Assembly: GCA_002104945.1 (NCBI GenBank) | Contig: MCFH01000021.1 | Span: 434,001-498,000 of the forward strand | Source of the DNA: Piromyces finnis | Lineage: Eukaryota; Neocallimastigomycota; Neocallimastigomycetes; Neocallimastigales; Neocallimastigaceae | Length of the DNA: 64,000 nt | Reading direction: 5' to 3' | In this document: in pieces, positions 1-21,125 of the stretch | Numbering within the stretch: the stretch's first letter is position 1 | Layout: each line of letters begins with the position of its first letter | The notes under the pieces: model-generated | What the model saw: the letters and a program-made list of their open reading frames with translations, nothing else | Database searches by the model: none | What the model was told of the DNA's origin: nothing | Position numbers and translations under genes: made by a program

Positions 1-577
1 TTCAGACATTTGTAAATGTTCATTAATATTTTTGGATAATTGATCAATATCTTCATTCAATTTATCAACTTCTTCTTGATTCATAGATGGTTTCTCTTTA
101 CCACTTTGACTAATATAAATGGTTTTGTGTGGATCATTATCTATATTAATTTATTTAAAATATATTAATTAAATCTAAATATCATCTTATTCTTTATGGT
201 ATCTAATAAAATAAATAATCTACTTAATAATAATTGAAAATATAATTAAACTTCTATATTTTATCTATTTACTATTAGAAGTATTAGTTGCGTTGGGAAC
301 TATATTATTAGTTGAAGCATCTTTATGTAATTCAGAGCCAATGGTAACACTACTTGTATTTCTACTATTTTGTTGGCTTTGTGGTCTTAATGGGTTATAA
401 CCTGGTCTTAACGGATTATAATTTAATTTCTTTTTTGGTTCGGTACTTATTTTATTAGCTATAATAAAATAATTAATATTTAGTAATAAATAATTATAAA
501 ATAATATATAATAAGTATTTCTTAAACACTTGTTAAAAAGTTTTCATTTTATTTATATTATTACCATCAGAACTCAT
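1..577 (-). CDS. Unidentified coiled-coil-like protein, 5' part (runs off the left edge)
   Basis: I do not recognise this protein. Three exons join in phase on the minus strand: 565-577 (start codon at 575-577), 273-458 and 1-140. Introns begin GTAATA and GTAAAT and end TAG. The visible product is about 113 residues and continues past position 1. It begins M-S-S-D-A-N-K, is basic and Pro/Asn-rich, and carries a short direct repeat (NPLRPGYNPLRP) near residue 20. After a Ser/Thr/Asn-rich linker comes a charged stretch rich in Glu, Asp, Leu and Asn (roughly residues 95-113) that looks like the start of a coiled coil. The gene is transcribed in the same direction as the Pol delta gene upstream of it. 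The model rests on splice signals and phase only; no family assignment is offered. Confidence 0.6.
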
Positions 578-1474
578 TTTAATATTCAATAATTCAATTG
601 ACTACTTTTATTTAAAAAATATTGAAGAAAATAAATCCATTAAAAAAAATTATGCTTATATATATATATTTATTATATTATTAATTTAAGTTAATATTTT
701 TTACATTCAAAAAAAAAAATTATAAAGTTTTTTTTTAATGATGTTCCATTAAATATAAAAAATTTTCAAAATCTTATTATAATTAAATTTGAAATAATAT
801 ATTAATGTTATAAATGTTATAAATATAAATTAGATTACAACAATAATTTTAATGAATTAAATATAATTGTAATTTAAATAGATTTTATAAAAATTTAAAA
901 ATATATAATAGAATTTAAATAATTTTAAATTCAAAAAAAAAAAAAAAAAAAAAAAAAAATATTTGTATAACTATATGTGGTTTACAAATATAAATATTAT
1001 TCTCATTAATAATAATAATAAATACGATTATAATATTGTTATATTATTGGTAACAAAAAAAAAGTCTAAAAAAATATAGATACAAATATTTTAAGAAAAA
1101 TGGTTTTTGAAAATATATATATTTTGTTGGGTGTGATGTTGTAATTTTTGTTGACATTGATATTTCTTTGAATTAATGATGTTTATTAAAAAATTTTACT
1201 TATTTATTTATTTAGAATGAAATGTTTTTTATGAATTATTTATATATGGTATAAAAAAGTTTAGATTTTACAAGATAATGAAGTTTTAAAGCTTAAAGGA
1301 AACTTTATAGTATAAAAATATAAAATGTTTTAGAATATAAATTTGTATCTTAAAAAATAATAAATTGAGATATTATTTTTAATTATTAAATGTTTGTTTG
1401 TTTGTTTTTTTTTAATATTATTACTAATTGTTAATTAATATCTATAGCAATTTTCGAATGTTTTTATTTTTGAA
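578..1474. other. Non-coding AT-rich stretch
   Basis: Intergenic DNA between the 5' end of the leftmost gene and the 3' end of the Pol delta gene. It contains a poly(A) run at about 933-959 and scattered A/T homopolymers. I see no coding exon, RNA gene or recognisable regulatory site. The promoter of the leftmost gene and the Pol delta 3' untranslated region must lie here. Confidence 0.6.
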
Positions 1475-4400
1475 TTACCAGCTGTAAAATGAAGATTCAT
1501 TTTTTATAATTTAAATTAAAAATAAAAATTATAATTATTTAGTGTTAAATATTATGTAATATATAATATATATGAAACATAAATGTAATAAAACTTACTC
1601 AAAGCGAAAACGTTCAATTAATTTAGTACTATCTTTCATATCTTTTTGAATCTTTTTCCGCATATAGAAAATAGGACAATCTTTACTGGTACAAATAATA
1701 TCTTGATGTAAACTGCCTTGGCATCTTTGACATTGAGTCCATAATCGAGAATATTTTCTTTCTGATATATTAAATTGTATTACTTGACGTTGATAAAGTT
1801 CACCAAGTTTTGGTTTACAATGAGAACAAACTGCTCTTTCTCCCTTTTGTAAAACAGCTTTACAACCAAGACAAGTTTCTTTTTTTACAGCAAATTTCAT
1901 TAAACCACCGATTGTTGGTGCTGCTACAGAAATAACACGGGTATGATCACCAGAAAGTAAAGATTGAGCTTTTTCTCCTAATACAGGTTCAAAAATTCTC
2001 ATCAATGGTTTAGAAAGTTGATTATCAAGATAATACTTTGTATCAATAGGTATATTGTGTTCTAAAACATATAATGGATCTTCCGATTTTTCATAAGCAG
2101 CAGCATCTTTAGCTGCTTTAATAATAACATAAGCTACACGATCACCAAGGTTTGGTGCGGAACCAGGATCTCTTTTTCTCATTCTATCGGCCAATTCTTT
2201 ATGAGCTTGTTTACCATCATATTCAGCTTTTGATAATGCTTTTGTAATAACTAATTGAGACAAATCAATTTTATTTTGAAGAAGATCAGAAATAATTTGT
2301 TTAGCATAATCAATAGCAGCATCTACATTACGATCAATTAACATTTTTCTAAGACAAGTATCAATAACATTTTGAACAAGGCGACAGTTATCTCTTCTAA
2401 CTGTTTCAATACCTTTAGCATCCAATTTATCATATTTTTCTTTTCTGGTCCAAAAAAGACCAGCATATCTCTTTTTACTAATTAATAAATATGGGAAATA
2501 AACCTTTTCAAATTCTAGATTAATTGGTTTAATGAAGTGTTGTGTAACAAATTGAGCTGCTTCTTTACCTAATTCCATTGCCTCTTCTAATGAAGAGACA
2601 CCAAATCGAACCATAACAGAATCAGTATCACCATATATAACAGTTGCATCATGTGGAAACCCATTAGCAATTGAATAATGACTCTCAACTAAATGCTTAG
2701 TTTGCTCAATCATTTCTCTGCCATATGCGGTAGTACTTTGAGAAATTGGAATACAAGGTAAACGACCAATAGTAGCACCAGTAAACCCATATACTGAATT
2801 AGCACTAATCTTTAAAGCCAACTGTCTACCATTAAGAACACTTTTCTTAAATGGATCTGTTTCTTTTTTTAAATCAGCTTTAGCTTTTTTACGTGCATCA
2901 ATAAGATGTTTTAAAATAGAAGGAAGAAGACCCTTTCTATGTTTTTCCTTAACAAACATATCACCTGATGGGGTTACAATATAATCTTCATCTTTCTTTA
3001 AACCTAATCTTTCAACAGTTTGCTTATTCAATAGAGTAGTATAACACAAATTATGTGCCATCATAATTGAAGGATAAAGAGAATTGAAATCAAGAGTAGA
3101 AATTGGACAATCATAAAAACCTTTTTTAGGTTCAATAACAGTAGCACCAACATATTGTTCCTCAGCTACTTCTTGTTGCATAAACGGAATAATGAGATCT
3201 TGTTCGATTGCCTTACGATAAAGTTGAGAAATAACTTTAATTTGTTGACCACGTTGAAGCAAGAGATTAAATGGAACACCTGTAACACGAGCCATTTCAA
3301 TATAATTAATTAAACACATTAACTTATCTAATAATCTTTGAGGAAGCCATGCATCCTTTAAGCAGTAAATTGCAAGACGACGTCTTGTTTCAGAATTACC
3401 ATTTTGTAAATCTGTAATAATAGAATGATGTACATCTTCTTTCTGTTCGCCAAGGAAATGATTACATACTGAATTTAATGTGTATGATCTTAATTTATGT
3501 TCACGTTGCATCATTGGTAAAACATCAAAATCAATACGACCATCTAAATTTATACTTTTACTTTCTCTTGTTCCATATGCTCTAGATGAAAAACGACTAT
3601 CTTTAGCTTCAGTTTTACTATCTCTAATTCTACCAAGATACGGAAAACTATTGACTTTTAAAGTTGCAGCTCTATCTAATAAATATGGAAAATCGAAATT
3701 TAAAATATTATAACCAGTAACAACATCTGGATCAACTGTAACAAAAAATTTACTCCAAGCTTGTAATAAATCTTGTTCCTTATCAAATGAAAGAACATGC
3801 GAACCAATAATAGGAGAACAAGATTTTAATGTGAACACATTTTTAATTAAAGGTTTAGATTCACCTATATAAAATTTATTTATAAATAAGATTTTTATAA
3901 ATGTCATAATAAGTAATAATTGAATACTTAAACTAAGTTATATTATTCATATTAATAATAAAAATTACATTACATACCTTGAATTGTAACAACATTTGCA
4001 ATTTGAATAACAGAATCTTCTTTTGGATCAGGGAAAACACCAGGTCTACCTGAACATTCAATATCAAAACTTAGAATTCTTAATGGGGCAATTGAAGACC
4101 ATTCATTTTCAGTATCATGACTAATTAAATCTTCATAATTTATATCAATTTCTAATTGACAATTCGAATTACATTCTTTTTTTGGTCTAATTGTATACTT
4201 TTTAGGTGGGCATTCCAACCAATTAACACCAGTAACATTTCTATCAATCATAAATCTTAAATCATAATTCAGAGTACTATCAAAAGTATTAAATGCTCTT
4301 TCACCAAATCCATTAATATTTATACCTTGTTCAAGTCTTCTTTTGACACCTGATAATTGCTTTGGTAAATTTACTGTAATTTTAATAAATGGGGATTTTT

Positions 4401-4905
4401 GATTTCCATGAAAATTATATATAGACTCTCTTAAAACAATTTCAACCTTTTTAATGTCATTGTTAATACTTAATGCTTCTTTGAAATCTTTAAGATTACT
4501 CTCTTTAAAATTAACTGGTGCTGGTACATATAAATAATGATAAAAACCATGTACATGACAAATTACACTATTTCCCTTTTCTGTACATCCATAAAATCTG
4601 ATAACTGGTTCTAATTTTTTATTTGAACCCAATTCTGAATTAAAATCAATGTTTTCTACTTTAACATAATCATCAATTTCTATTTGTTGAAAAATCACAG
4701 AATCCTCGTCTGGATTTATTTTGGGAAGAGGTGGTCTATTCCAAAATGATACTGGATCTACAGCTGAATGAGATTCAGCTTCCATTTTCTGAAGTTGAAT
4801 TTCAAATGAGGAAGGTCCATCAGCTTTTAATTTTTTTGGACTTTGATAATTTAATTGTTCAACATGATGTTTTCTTTGATTTTCCTTTTTTATATTTTCA
4901 GTCAT
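1475..4905 (-). CDS. POL3: DNA polymerase delta catalytic subunit (family B)
   Basis: Replicative polymerase for lagging-strand synthesis, with 3'-5' proofreading; nuclear. Three exons: 3978-4905, 1599-3864 and a terminal 7-nt exon 1475-1481, giving 3201 nt and 1066 residues, normal for the family. Exonuclease motifs are visible: FDIE (279-282), Exo [10 protein letters not shown] ending at about 367, and Exo III YCLKD (476-480). Polymerase motif A is DFNSLYPS (568-575), motif [10 protein letters not shown] (661-669) and motif C YGDTDS (720-725). The C-terminal CysA zinc module (about 974-992, CLGC...CSHC) and CysB module (about 1021-1039, CQRC...CTSKDC, the iron-sulfur site in known Pol delta) are complete. 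All catalytic residues are intact. Intron 1 is GTATGT...TAG. At the 3' end the reading frame meets TAA right after F-E, but a GTAAGT donor there joins to CTGGTAA, giving an end in F-D-W. The family assignment is certain; the last exon is inferred. Confidence 0.96.
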
Positions 4906-5478
4906 TTTTAATTTACATATACTTGTTAATTTTGAAGTTATTTAATAAGATTAAATAACGATTTAGATATATTAAAATTATATATTGATTCTTTTCTTTA
5001 TACAAAAATAAATTTTTATTATTAAAACACAAAATTATAATTTTATTTAACTATTAAGAAAAATATCAAATTATAATTAAAATCTAAGCTTCCACTTACA
5101 TAATTATAATGAGAAAGAAAATAATACAATATTTTTCTATAATAAAAGTTGTACAATAATTTTTTTTTTTTTTTTTTTAGAAACCTAAAATTTAAAAATA
5201 TATTAAAAAAATTAATAATTTTTAGCTTTTTTATTAATATGTTTTTAATAAAAACAATTTTAATAGATCTTTTGATGGCAAACTTTTAACATTAAAATAT
5301 ATTATATATATAAACTTAATTACATTACACAATTAGTACTAATAAAATGAAATAAATATAAAATAATTAAATATAAAAGAATAATATATAATTTTTTATT
5401 AATGTATTAATAATTTATTAATAAATGAAAAAATAATTTAAAATTCTATAATAGATTTATATAAAATAAAAACATATA
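4906..5478. other. Intergenic, AT-rich
   Basis: Region between the Pol delta start codon and the stop of the Asn-rich gene; it must hold the Pol delta promoter. It contains a T run near 5160-5178 and otherwise only A/T sequence. No coding sequence or recognisable element was seen. Confidence 0.6.
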
Positions 5479-11272
<5,794 letters not shown>

Positions 11273-12670
11273 AATTATTTCTCATATATTTTTTCATTAA
11301 GACATTAAATATTGAATTTAAAATTACATTATACTCATTAAAAACGAAATATATAAAAAGGATTTTTAATAAAAATATTTTATTTAAATAATAAATAATA
11401 AATTATTGGAATATTATATAATTATATAATGAAAAACTACTAATTCTCAATAAAACTTTATTTTTCTTATTTTTTTTTTTTTTTTATATATAAACAGATA
11501 GATAGGTATATTATTTTGAAATGTTTTTATTTTTTATTTTTTTTTTTATTTTTTTTTTTTTTTTTTTTGAGATTTAAATTATCTAAAGTTAATATTAATA
11601 TTAATAAAATAATTTATTTTATTATCATTATAAATTAAAGTTAATAATAATAAGGAACATTTATTGTATAATATATATATTTATGAAACTATAACATTAA
11701 TTTTATGATAAAAATGAAAAAAAAAATATATAACAATGGAGAATAAAAAAAAAAAAGCATAGTATATATAAACCTTTTATTCAATTTTTTATCATATATC
11801 TATTATCTATTATAAATATTAATAATAAAGCATTTAATCAATATTGTTAATTATAAAATGTTATATAAAATAATCATTATGTATATAGATATAAAGAAAG
11901 CAATTTTAAAATATATTTTTAATATTATAATTTTCATTTTACTTAAAAAAAGTTTTATAATTAAAAATGTTACTATATCATATATTTAATTTTAATATTA
12001 ATACATTCTTATTATTTTCTTTATAAAATTATTTTTCTACTATTATATTTAAACATTATGAATAAAATGTTTATTATTTTTTCTCTTACTGCTGTTATTC
12101 TGTTATTTATTGTATTCAATAAACTTTTCATCAATTTTGTAATTTTCAATAATAGTTATTATTATTACTAGTATTCAGTACTATTATTATTATTTATTTT
12201 TTTATTTATTTATTTTTTTATTTATTTTTTTATTATAGTTATATTATTTTTGCCAGTTATTTCTTTTTCATCTCATATTGTTAAAAAATTTAAATTATTA
12301 TTTATTATATAATTGTATACATTTATTATTTATAATACAATGAATATATTAAAAAAATATGATTTTGCTTAAATAAATAAATAATAATTATAACCTCTTT
12401 TGTTTTTTTTTTTTAGTTTTTTTTCATTTGTTTGTTTGTTTTGTTTTTTGTTTTTTATTATTATAGTTATATTTTTTATATTATTAGTATTATTATTATT
12501 AATATTAGTATTATTACAAGAACTATATTTTAAATGTGGTATTTGTTAAATGTAAGAAAAAAAAAAAGTATTACAATAACTAAATTAATCATTCTTAAAT
12601 ATTTTGAAAAAATATTTGATTTATTAATAAATATGATTCACGATATATTTAGTATATATAAATAGTAAAC
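11273..12670. other. Non-coding AT-rich stretch
   Basis: About 1.4 kb between the start of the Asn-rich gene and the stop of RPT5. It holds T homopolymers (around 11470-11484 and 11530-11568), ATT and TTTA microsatellite patches (12160-12240, 12470-12510) and no exon I can support. Confidence 0.6.
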
Positions 12671-15064
<2,394 letters not shown>

Positions 15065-17405
15065 TTTGAATACTATTAAATATTGTAAGTATTTAAAATT
15101 AGTTTTTATCCTTATCAAGATTATGTTAAAAATTAATTTTTTTTATTTTATATCTTATTTAGCCATTATAATACTAATGTTTGTATACTATTATATTGTT
15201 ATGACTTTATAGTTGTTTTAATACATATTTATATTTATATTGAAATGTAATTTCAACTTTACTTATTTATATTAAATATTATTATATTTATTTAATAGTA
15301 AATAATGAAAAGTACTAATGTACTAATAATAAATAGAAAAATCACTTATTCTAATAAAAAAAATATATAAATAAATACTTTATATATATTTATCAATATT
15401 ATCTTTGTTTTTTGTTTTTGTTTTTTTGTTTTGTTTTGTTTTCCTTTTTCTAACTTTACTTTGTATGTTACTGTTTAAAAAAAAAAATATTTTTTTTTAT
15501 TTTATATTTTTTTTTATCTTTTTTATTTTACATTAAATAATTAAAATGTTTTTTTATTATTAATTAATAAAATTTTACAAATATTAAAAAAATAGAATAA
15601 AAAAAAAGAAAAAATTTTATTTATTAAAATTTTAATTGTATTCTATATATTATTAATATATATTATATACAATTGTATTTTTAAATTAAATTTTTTATAA
15701 TTAAAAAATATTAAAAAATTTAAAATAATTAGAAAAACAATAAATCTTTTTTTTTGAATATTCAATAAATAAATGTGTTAGAAACTTTATTTTATTGCTA
15801 TATAAAATGAAATGAAAACTATTATAACATTATTTTAAATTATATATTTAAAATGTTGGATTTATAAACTCCCTTGTTATTTTTGTAAATGAATTTTTTT
15901 ATTATTTTGTATAAAACATCATAATAATATTCATAAAAAAGAAATTAAAATGATTTAAACATTTTTTTGTACTTTCTTATTGTAAATAAACATTTATGCT
16001 GATAATAAATTAAAGTAGTTTTATTAAGTTACTAATAAATAACTGATTTATATATTTATAAACCTTAGATACATATAAATTATATTTTAATTATCGAATT
16101 ATTTAATATTTGACACTTTTAAAACTATGATAATAAGAATATTTTTTTAAAGGTAAAATATTAAAAAAGATGAAATATCTAGTAATACAAATAAAAGAGA
16201 ATAATAAATTATATATGTTAAAGGTTAGGTATTTAAAAATTCGATAAATTTTCATAATATATTGAATTATATTTCAATATATATAAAGTAATACTAATTT
16301 ATTATATTTATATCATCATTTTTTTTAAATATATTGAAGTTGTTACAATTAAAGGTTAAAGGAAACATATAATACAATAGTCTTTGAAATTATAAAAAAA
16401 GAGATTAGAATAATAATAAAGTATACAATAAATATATTATAAATTATATATGGTAATAATTAGAAAGTATATTTTATATAAAATTCAAAAGTTAAAACAT
16501 AGATTAATGTTTAAATTGTAGATGATAGAAAAGAAATGAATATAAATATTTTTTAACAAACAAACATAATGATTATATGATTTTAACGGAAATATATAAA
16601 ATGAACAGTTGAATGTTTTAACAATCTTTTGAATTACATTTTATTTATTCAATTCATTATTTTGGAATATAATTAAACACTTTGATAACTATTTTAGATC
16701 TTTATTTTTTTCATCCTTTTTTTTTTTATTATATTTTTATATTAAAATTTAATAAATAAATAAAAAAAAAAGTAAAACTACAACAACAATAACGATAATA
16801 ATAAAAAGAAGATAAAAAGTAAATAATTGATATTTTAAATATTAAAATAATCAATCTATTATATTTAAAAAACAAATTTATTTAAATATATTTTAAATAA
16901 GAATATAAAGAGGCTTAAGTCATAATAATATATATTAAATATAATTATATTTATAAAAGACAATTTAATCAATAGATAACTGTGGAAATTTTATAAATAA
17001 AAACAATCATTGAAATTTTATACTTGTGTAATTAGGAATGAAAATTATCGTAATATTAAGATTTTTTACAATAACACTTTATTTAAAGTTTAAAATTAAA
17101 TTAATCGATTTCATCAACATAATATAATATAACGAATAATTATTACATTAAGCTTTTTATAATTTTTAATAAATTTATAAATAATAAAAATTAACCAATT
17201 TTATTATTATAAACTATGCAGTTTTATCATTTTAAAATAAAATATTAGAAAAGGATAATTATAAAGGTAAAACATTTTTATTTATTTTGAAAAAGATTTG
17301 ATAAAATTTTATTAAGATGCTAATTTACTTTTTCTATTATTTCTATTTTCAATTTCTTTAAAATTATAAATATCTTTTTAAGTAAGACCAAGCAGCATTA
17401 TACCC
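15065..17405. other. Intergenic between divergent RPT5 and BET genes
   Basis: About 2.3 kb of A/T sequence separating two genes transcribed away from each other, so it must carry both promoters. Homopolymer runs of A and T are common. No open frame of note, RNA gene or repeat array was found. Confidence 0.6.
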
Positions 17406-19908
17406 ATGAGTTCCAAAGTATTTTACTTTATAGTTTTAATAAAAGAATTTGAAATTTAAAATTTAAAAATCTTAAGATACTAATTTTTTTAATTAAAAAT
17501 TTAAAAGACAAATGAAACGCAAGATTTTTTAAAAAAATCACCAAGCGTTGTTAGAGATCAAATAAAATATTGTAACACTATGCTCAAGGCCTTAAAACGT
17601 CATCCAGATTCTGGTCCTTTTCTTCATCCAGTAGATCCAGTAGCACTAAATGTTCCTGATTATTTTGATATTATTAAAAATCCTATGGACTTAACCACAT
17701 TACAATCAAATTTAAATAATGGAAAATATGTTGATAATCCTAATAATTTTATATCAGATACTAGATTAATTTTTACAAATTGTTATACATATAATGGAAT
17801 AAATTCACAGATATCAGAGATGGCTAAAGCATTAGAAAAAGTTTTTGAAAATATGTTAAAAAAGATGCCACAGGAGGTAGTAAAATTTTATTATTATTAT
17901 TATTATTGTCATTGATGTTGCCGTTGTTATTTAAATATATTCATCCTTATCGTATAATTATAATTATTTTAAATTAAAGGGTGATCATTCTTCTTATGGT
18001 TCAAAGACAAAAGCGAACCATTCAAATATATCTAAAAAACATCCAAAAAAGGTTACATTAAAGGGTGATTTAAAATTTTGTAAAGAAGCTATAAATGAAA
18101 TGCTAAAAAAAAAATATTCAAATATAAATATTCCATTTCTTCAACCTGTTGATCCAATAGCACTTGGTGTACCTGATTATTATACAGTCATCACAAATCC
18201 TATGGATTTATCGACCTTAAGAAAAAAACTAGAAAATGGAGAATATGAAAGTGCTGACCAATTTGAGACTGACTGTCGTCTTATTTTTTCAAATTGTTAT
18301 ATTTATAATCATCCAGATTCTGAAGTATATAAAATGGGTCAGAGACTTGAAGAAGTATTTAATAACAAATGGAAACACAGGCCATTATCTAAAGAACTTC
18401 CTGCACCAGGTATATTTAAATAAAATTAAATAAATAAATAAATGAAATGATACAAAATACTTTAGATTACATATTTATGTTCATTTTTAAACTTTAATGT
18501 AGTTTTAAATAATATATATCAAATATTAATTATCATTGCTAATTATGATAATAACTTAACTTTTTTATAGAGAAAAAAACTAATAAAAAAAATGAGGATA
18601 TATTGCTTGATAACCATAATGTAATTGAACATTCTTCATTGAGACAAACAACAACAATTAAAGTAGAAACAAATGAGTATTCATCAGAGTCTGATTTTTC
18701 TGAAGATATAGAAAAGCAACAAAATAGAGAAATAGAGCCAGAGAATGTACCTATGAAAGAAGAACCAGAAGGAGATGAATTCCTTGAATATAATGATGCG
18801 GAGGAAGAAGAAGATGATGAAGATGAAGATGATGATGATAAGAATGTTGATACAGGTAATAATAATAAATTATTTTTATTGTATTGATAAATAAATTTAT
18901 TTCTAAATAAAATATAATAATTTTAGAAAATTTGAAACGTGAAATTAATCAACTTCAAAAAACACTTCAAATATGTACTGAAAGATTATCGTTATTGTTA
19001 GAAAAGAAATCACAAGCTGTAGCTCGAAAAGCAAAGAAAGAAAAAAAATTAAAATTAGCAGGAAAACTAAATAAGATGCCGAAACAAAAAATACCAAAAT
19101 TAAAAACATCAAAAGTATTAAAACCATCAAATGTTACAAAACCAAAATCAAAAGATGATAAAGATATTCAAGATGTATTTGAAGAAGAGAATGATGTATA
19201 TAGTTTGAGTAAGACTCCATCACCGAAGAAAGATGAAACTAAGCTAAAACATCTTAAGCAATCAAAATCTAAATTGAAAAGGAAAAATGAAATTGGTGAT
19301 AGTGATTCCGAGGTTAATGTTAATAAGATACCTGTTATTACAATGGAACAAAAGAAAGAATTAAGTGAAAGTATAAATAATTTACCACCAGAGAAATTAG
19401 GAGAAGTAGTACAAATTATACAAGAATCTATGTCACTGGTATATATTATGAACCTTTAATTCTTATTATTTTATTTATTTAATTTATTTTTTTTTATTTT
19501 TTTTCACTTTAATAATACATTGTTTTTTATTCTACTAAAAAAAAAGGAAACTGGACAAGAGGAAATTGAATTAGATATTGATTCTTTTGATCCTACAACA
19601 TTATATAGATTATATCGTATTGTTGTTGATAATAAATCTGACATTCCTGTTTCAAAAAGAAGAAAAATACAGAAATCATATTCAAAACAAAAAAATAAAA
19701 GTAGCAAACAATGTTAGTTCACATTAACATTAAGTTTAATTAAATATTAATAATAATAATGAAATATTAATTTTTTTTTTATTACCAATTATAAATAAAA
19801 TTTAATTTTTATTAATTAGCAAATTCAAACATGGATGATGTATCATCAAGTAGTTCATTATCGGATACAGATTCAGATTCAGATGATACAGGTAGCAGTA
19901 GTAATTAA
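17406..19908 (+). CDS. BDF1: BET family double-bromodomain protein (Bdf1/Brd-like)
   Basis: Reader of acetylated histone tails that recruits transcription machinery; nuclear. Exons: 17406-17417, 17508-17876, 17980-18409, 18571-18855, 18927-19438, 19547-19712, 19820-19908 (1863 nt, 620 residues). Bromodomain 1 covers about residues 25-115, with the PF shelf (SGPFLHPVDP) and acetyl-lysine Asn in CYTYNG. Bromodomain 2 covers about 165-265 (IPFLQPVDP, CYIYNH). A Glu/Asp-rich stretch (DNA 18795-18845), a Lys-rich basic region and the extraterminal NET domain follow (about 500-565: QKKELSESINNLPPEKLGEV, then DIDSFDPTTLYRLYRIV). A Ser/Asp-rich SEED-like tail follows NET. The family call is secure. 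The first 12-nt exon (M-S-S-K) is the least certain part. The 3' end is ambiguous: exon 7 can stop at TAA 19906-19908, or splice from the GT at 19892 to exons at 20724-22042, which also keeps phase. Confidence 0.92.
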
Positions 19909-20297
19909 TCATAAATTAGAATGTGTTTTTGGATTAGATTTTAATTATTTATAGATAAAAATAATGATTATCCTATCATCTTTCATTGGATAATGTAATT
20001 GTTTTATTTAACTTCATATAATAATAACATATAATTATTATATTAGTAACATAGTAACAATAACAATAATAATAACAATAATAATAACAATAATATCAAT
20101 AATAATAATAATATATTATTTCAAAAATACCAAATAATAAATAGTTATTTCAAACAAAAATTAAATGAAAATTCAAAAATCGTTTATTCTTTTATATATA
20201 AATAAATTATATTTTCTTTAAAGTTTAAAAAAAAAAAAAGAGAGAGAGAAAGAGAGAAAAAAGGTGAGAACTTTATATTATCATTTATTTCAGAAAT

Positions 20298-20337
<40 letters not shown>

Positions 20338-20396
20338 CTTAACAGGTATATTATAGTATAAAGTTTTTACCTTTCTCTCTCTTTTTTTCTCTCTCT

Positions 20397-20427
<31 letters not shown>

Positions 20428-20543
20428 GCACTTTTTAATATAAATATCAACAATGATAATTGTTATTGTCACCAATGTTATTATTATAATAATTATAATA
20501 TAAAAATAGTATTTAGTTATAAAGATATAATATCTTCTTGATA

Positions 20544-20574
<31 letters not shown>

Positions 20575-20723
20575 TAATTTTATTTTTATATATTGTGTGT
20601 ATTTTATATTTATAGTTTATGTTAACAATAAATGCTAATTGTTAATATATTGTAATAATTTACATATTGACATACAAAATATATATTAATGATTAATTAA
20701 ATTTTATTTATATATGTTTAAAG
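19909..20723. other. Gap with long inverted purine/pyrimidine repeat; intron or intergenic
   Basis: Non-coding stretch between the BET stop codon and the next set of in-phase exons. It would be an intron if those exons belong to BET. It contains an inverted repeat with AG-rich arms and a 37-nt poly(A) run in the loop (20299-20335), plus an ATT microsatellite near 20545-20574. No other coding sequence was seen. Confidence 0.6.
20227..20427. repeat. Inverted repeat with AG/CT-rich arms around a poly(A) loop
   Basis: Left arm about 20227-20275: A run, then GAGAGAGA-type purines, then GGTGAGAACTTTATATTAT. Right arm about 20350-20427 is its approximate reverse complement: TATAGTATAAAGTTTTTACC, then CT-rich pyrimidines, then a T run. 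The arms are imperfect. The loop of about 75 nt includes 37 consecutive A. The structure could form a long hairpin. Confidence 0.75.
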
Positions 20724-21091
20724 AAAATGACAATCAAAAGGTAATAATTTATACCTAAATATAAATTAAAGTCTTTTTATTATTTATTTATTTATTATTA
20801 TTTAAATGGCAAAATATTAATTTTTAATATTTTTAAATTAAATATATATCATGATGAGTAGGATTTAAAAAAAATAAATGACACTATAATGGAAACTGAG
20901 GATCAAATAATGGATGTAGAAAATGAAGAGAAATCAGAAATAAAACACAAATTAAAAAAGGCAAGTGAAACATCAAAAGAAGATACTCAAGTATTAAAAA
21001 TGCCAAAAGAAGTTAAAGAATTAAAACCGTCTTATAAACCAAGTAAATAAATTTGAATAATGCTTTTTATCATTAAAAATTCAATATCTTC

Positions 21092-21125
<34 letters not shown>

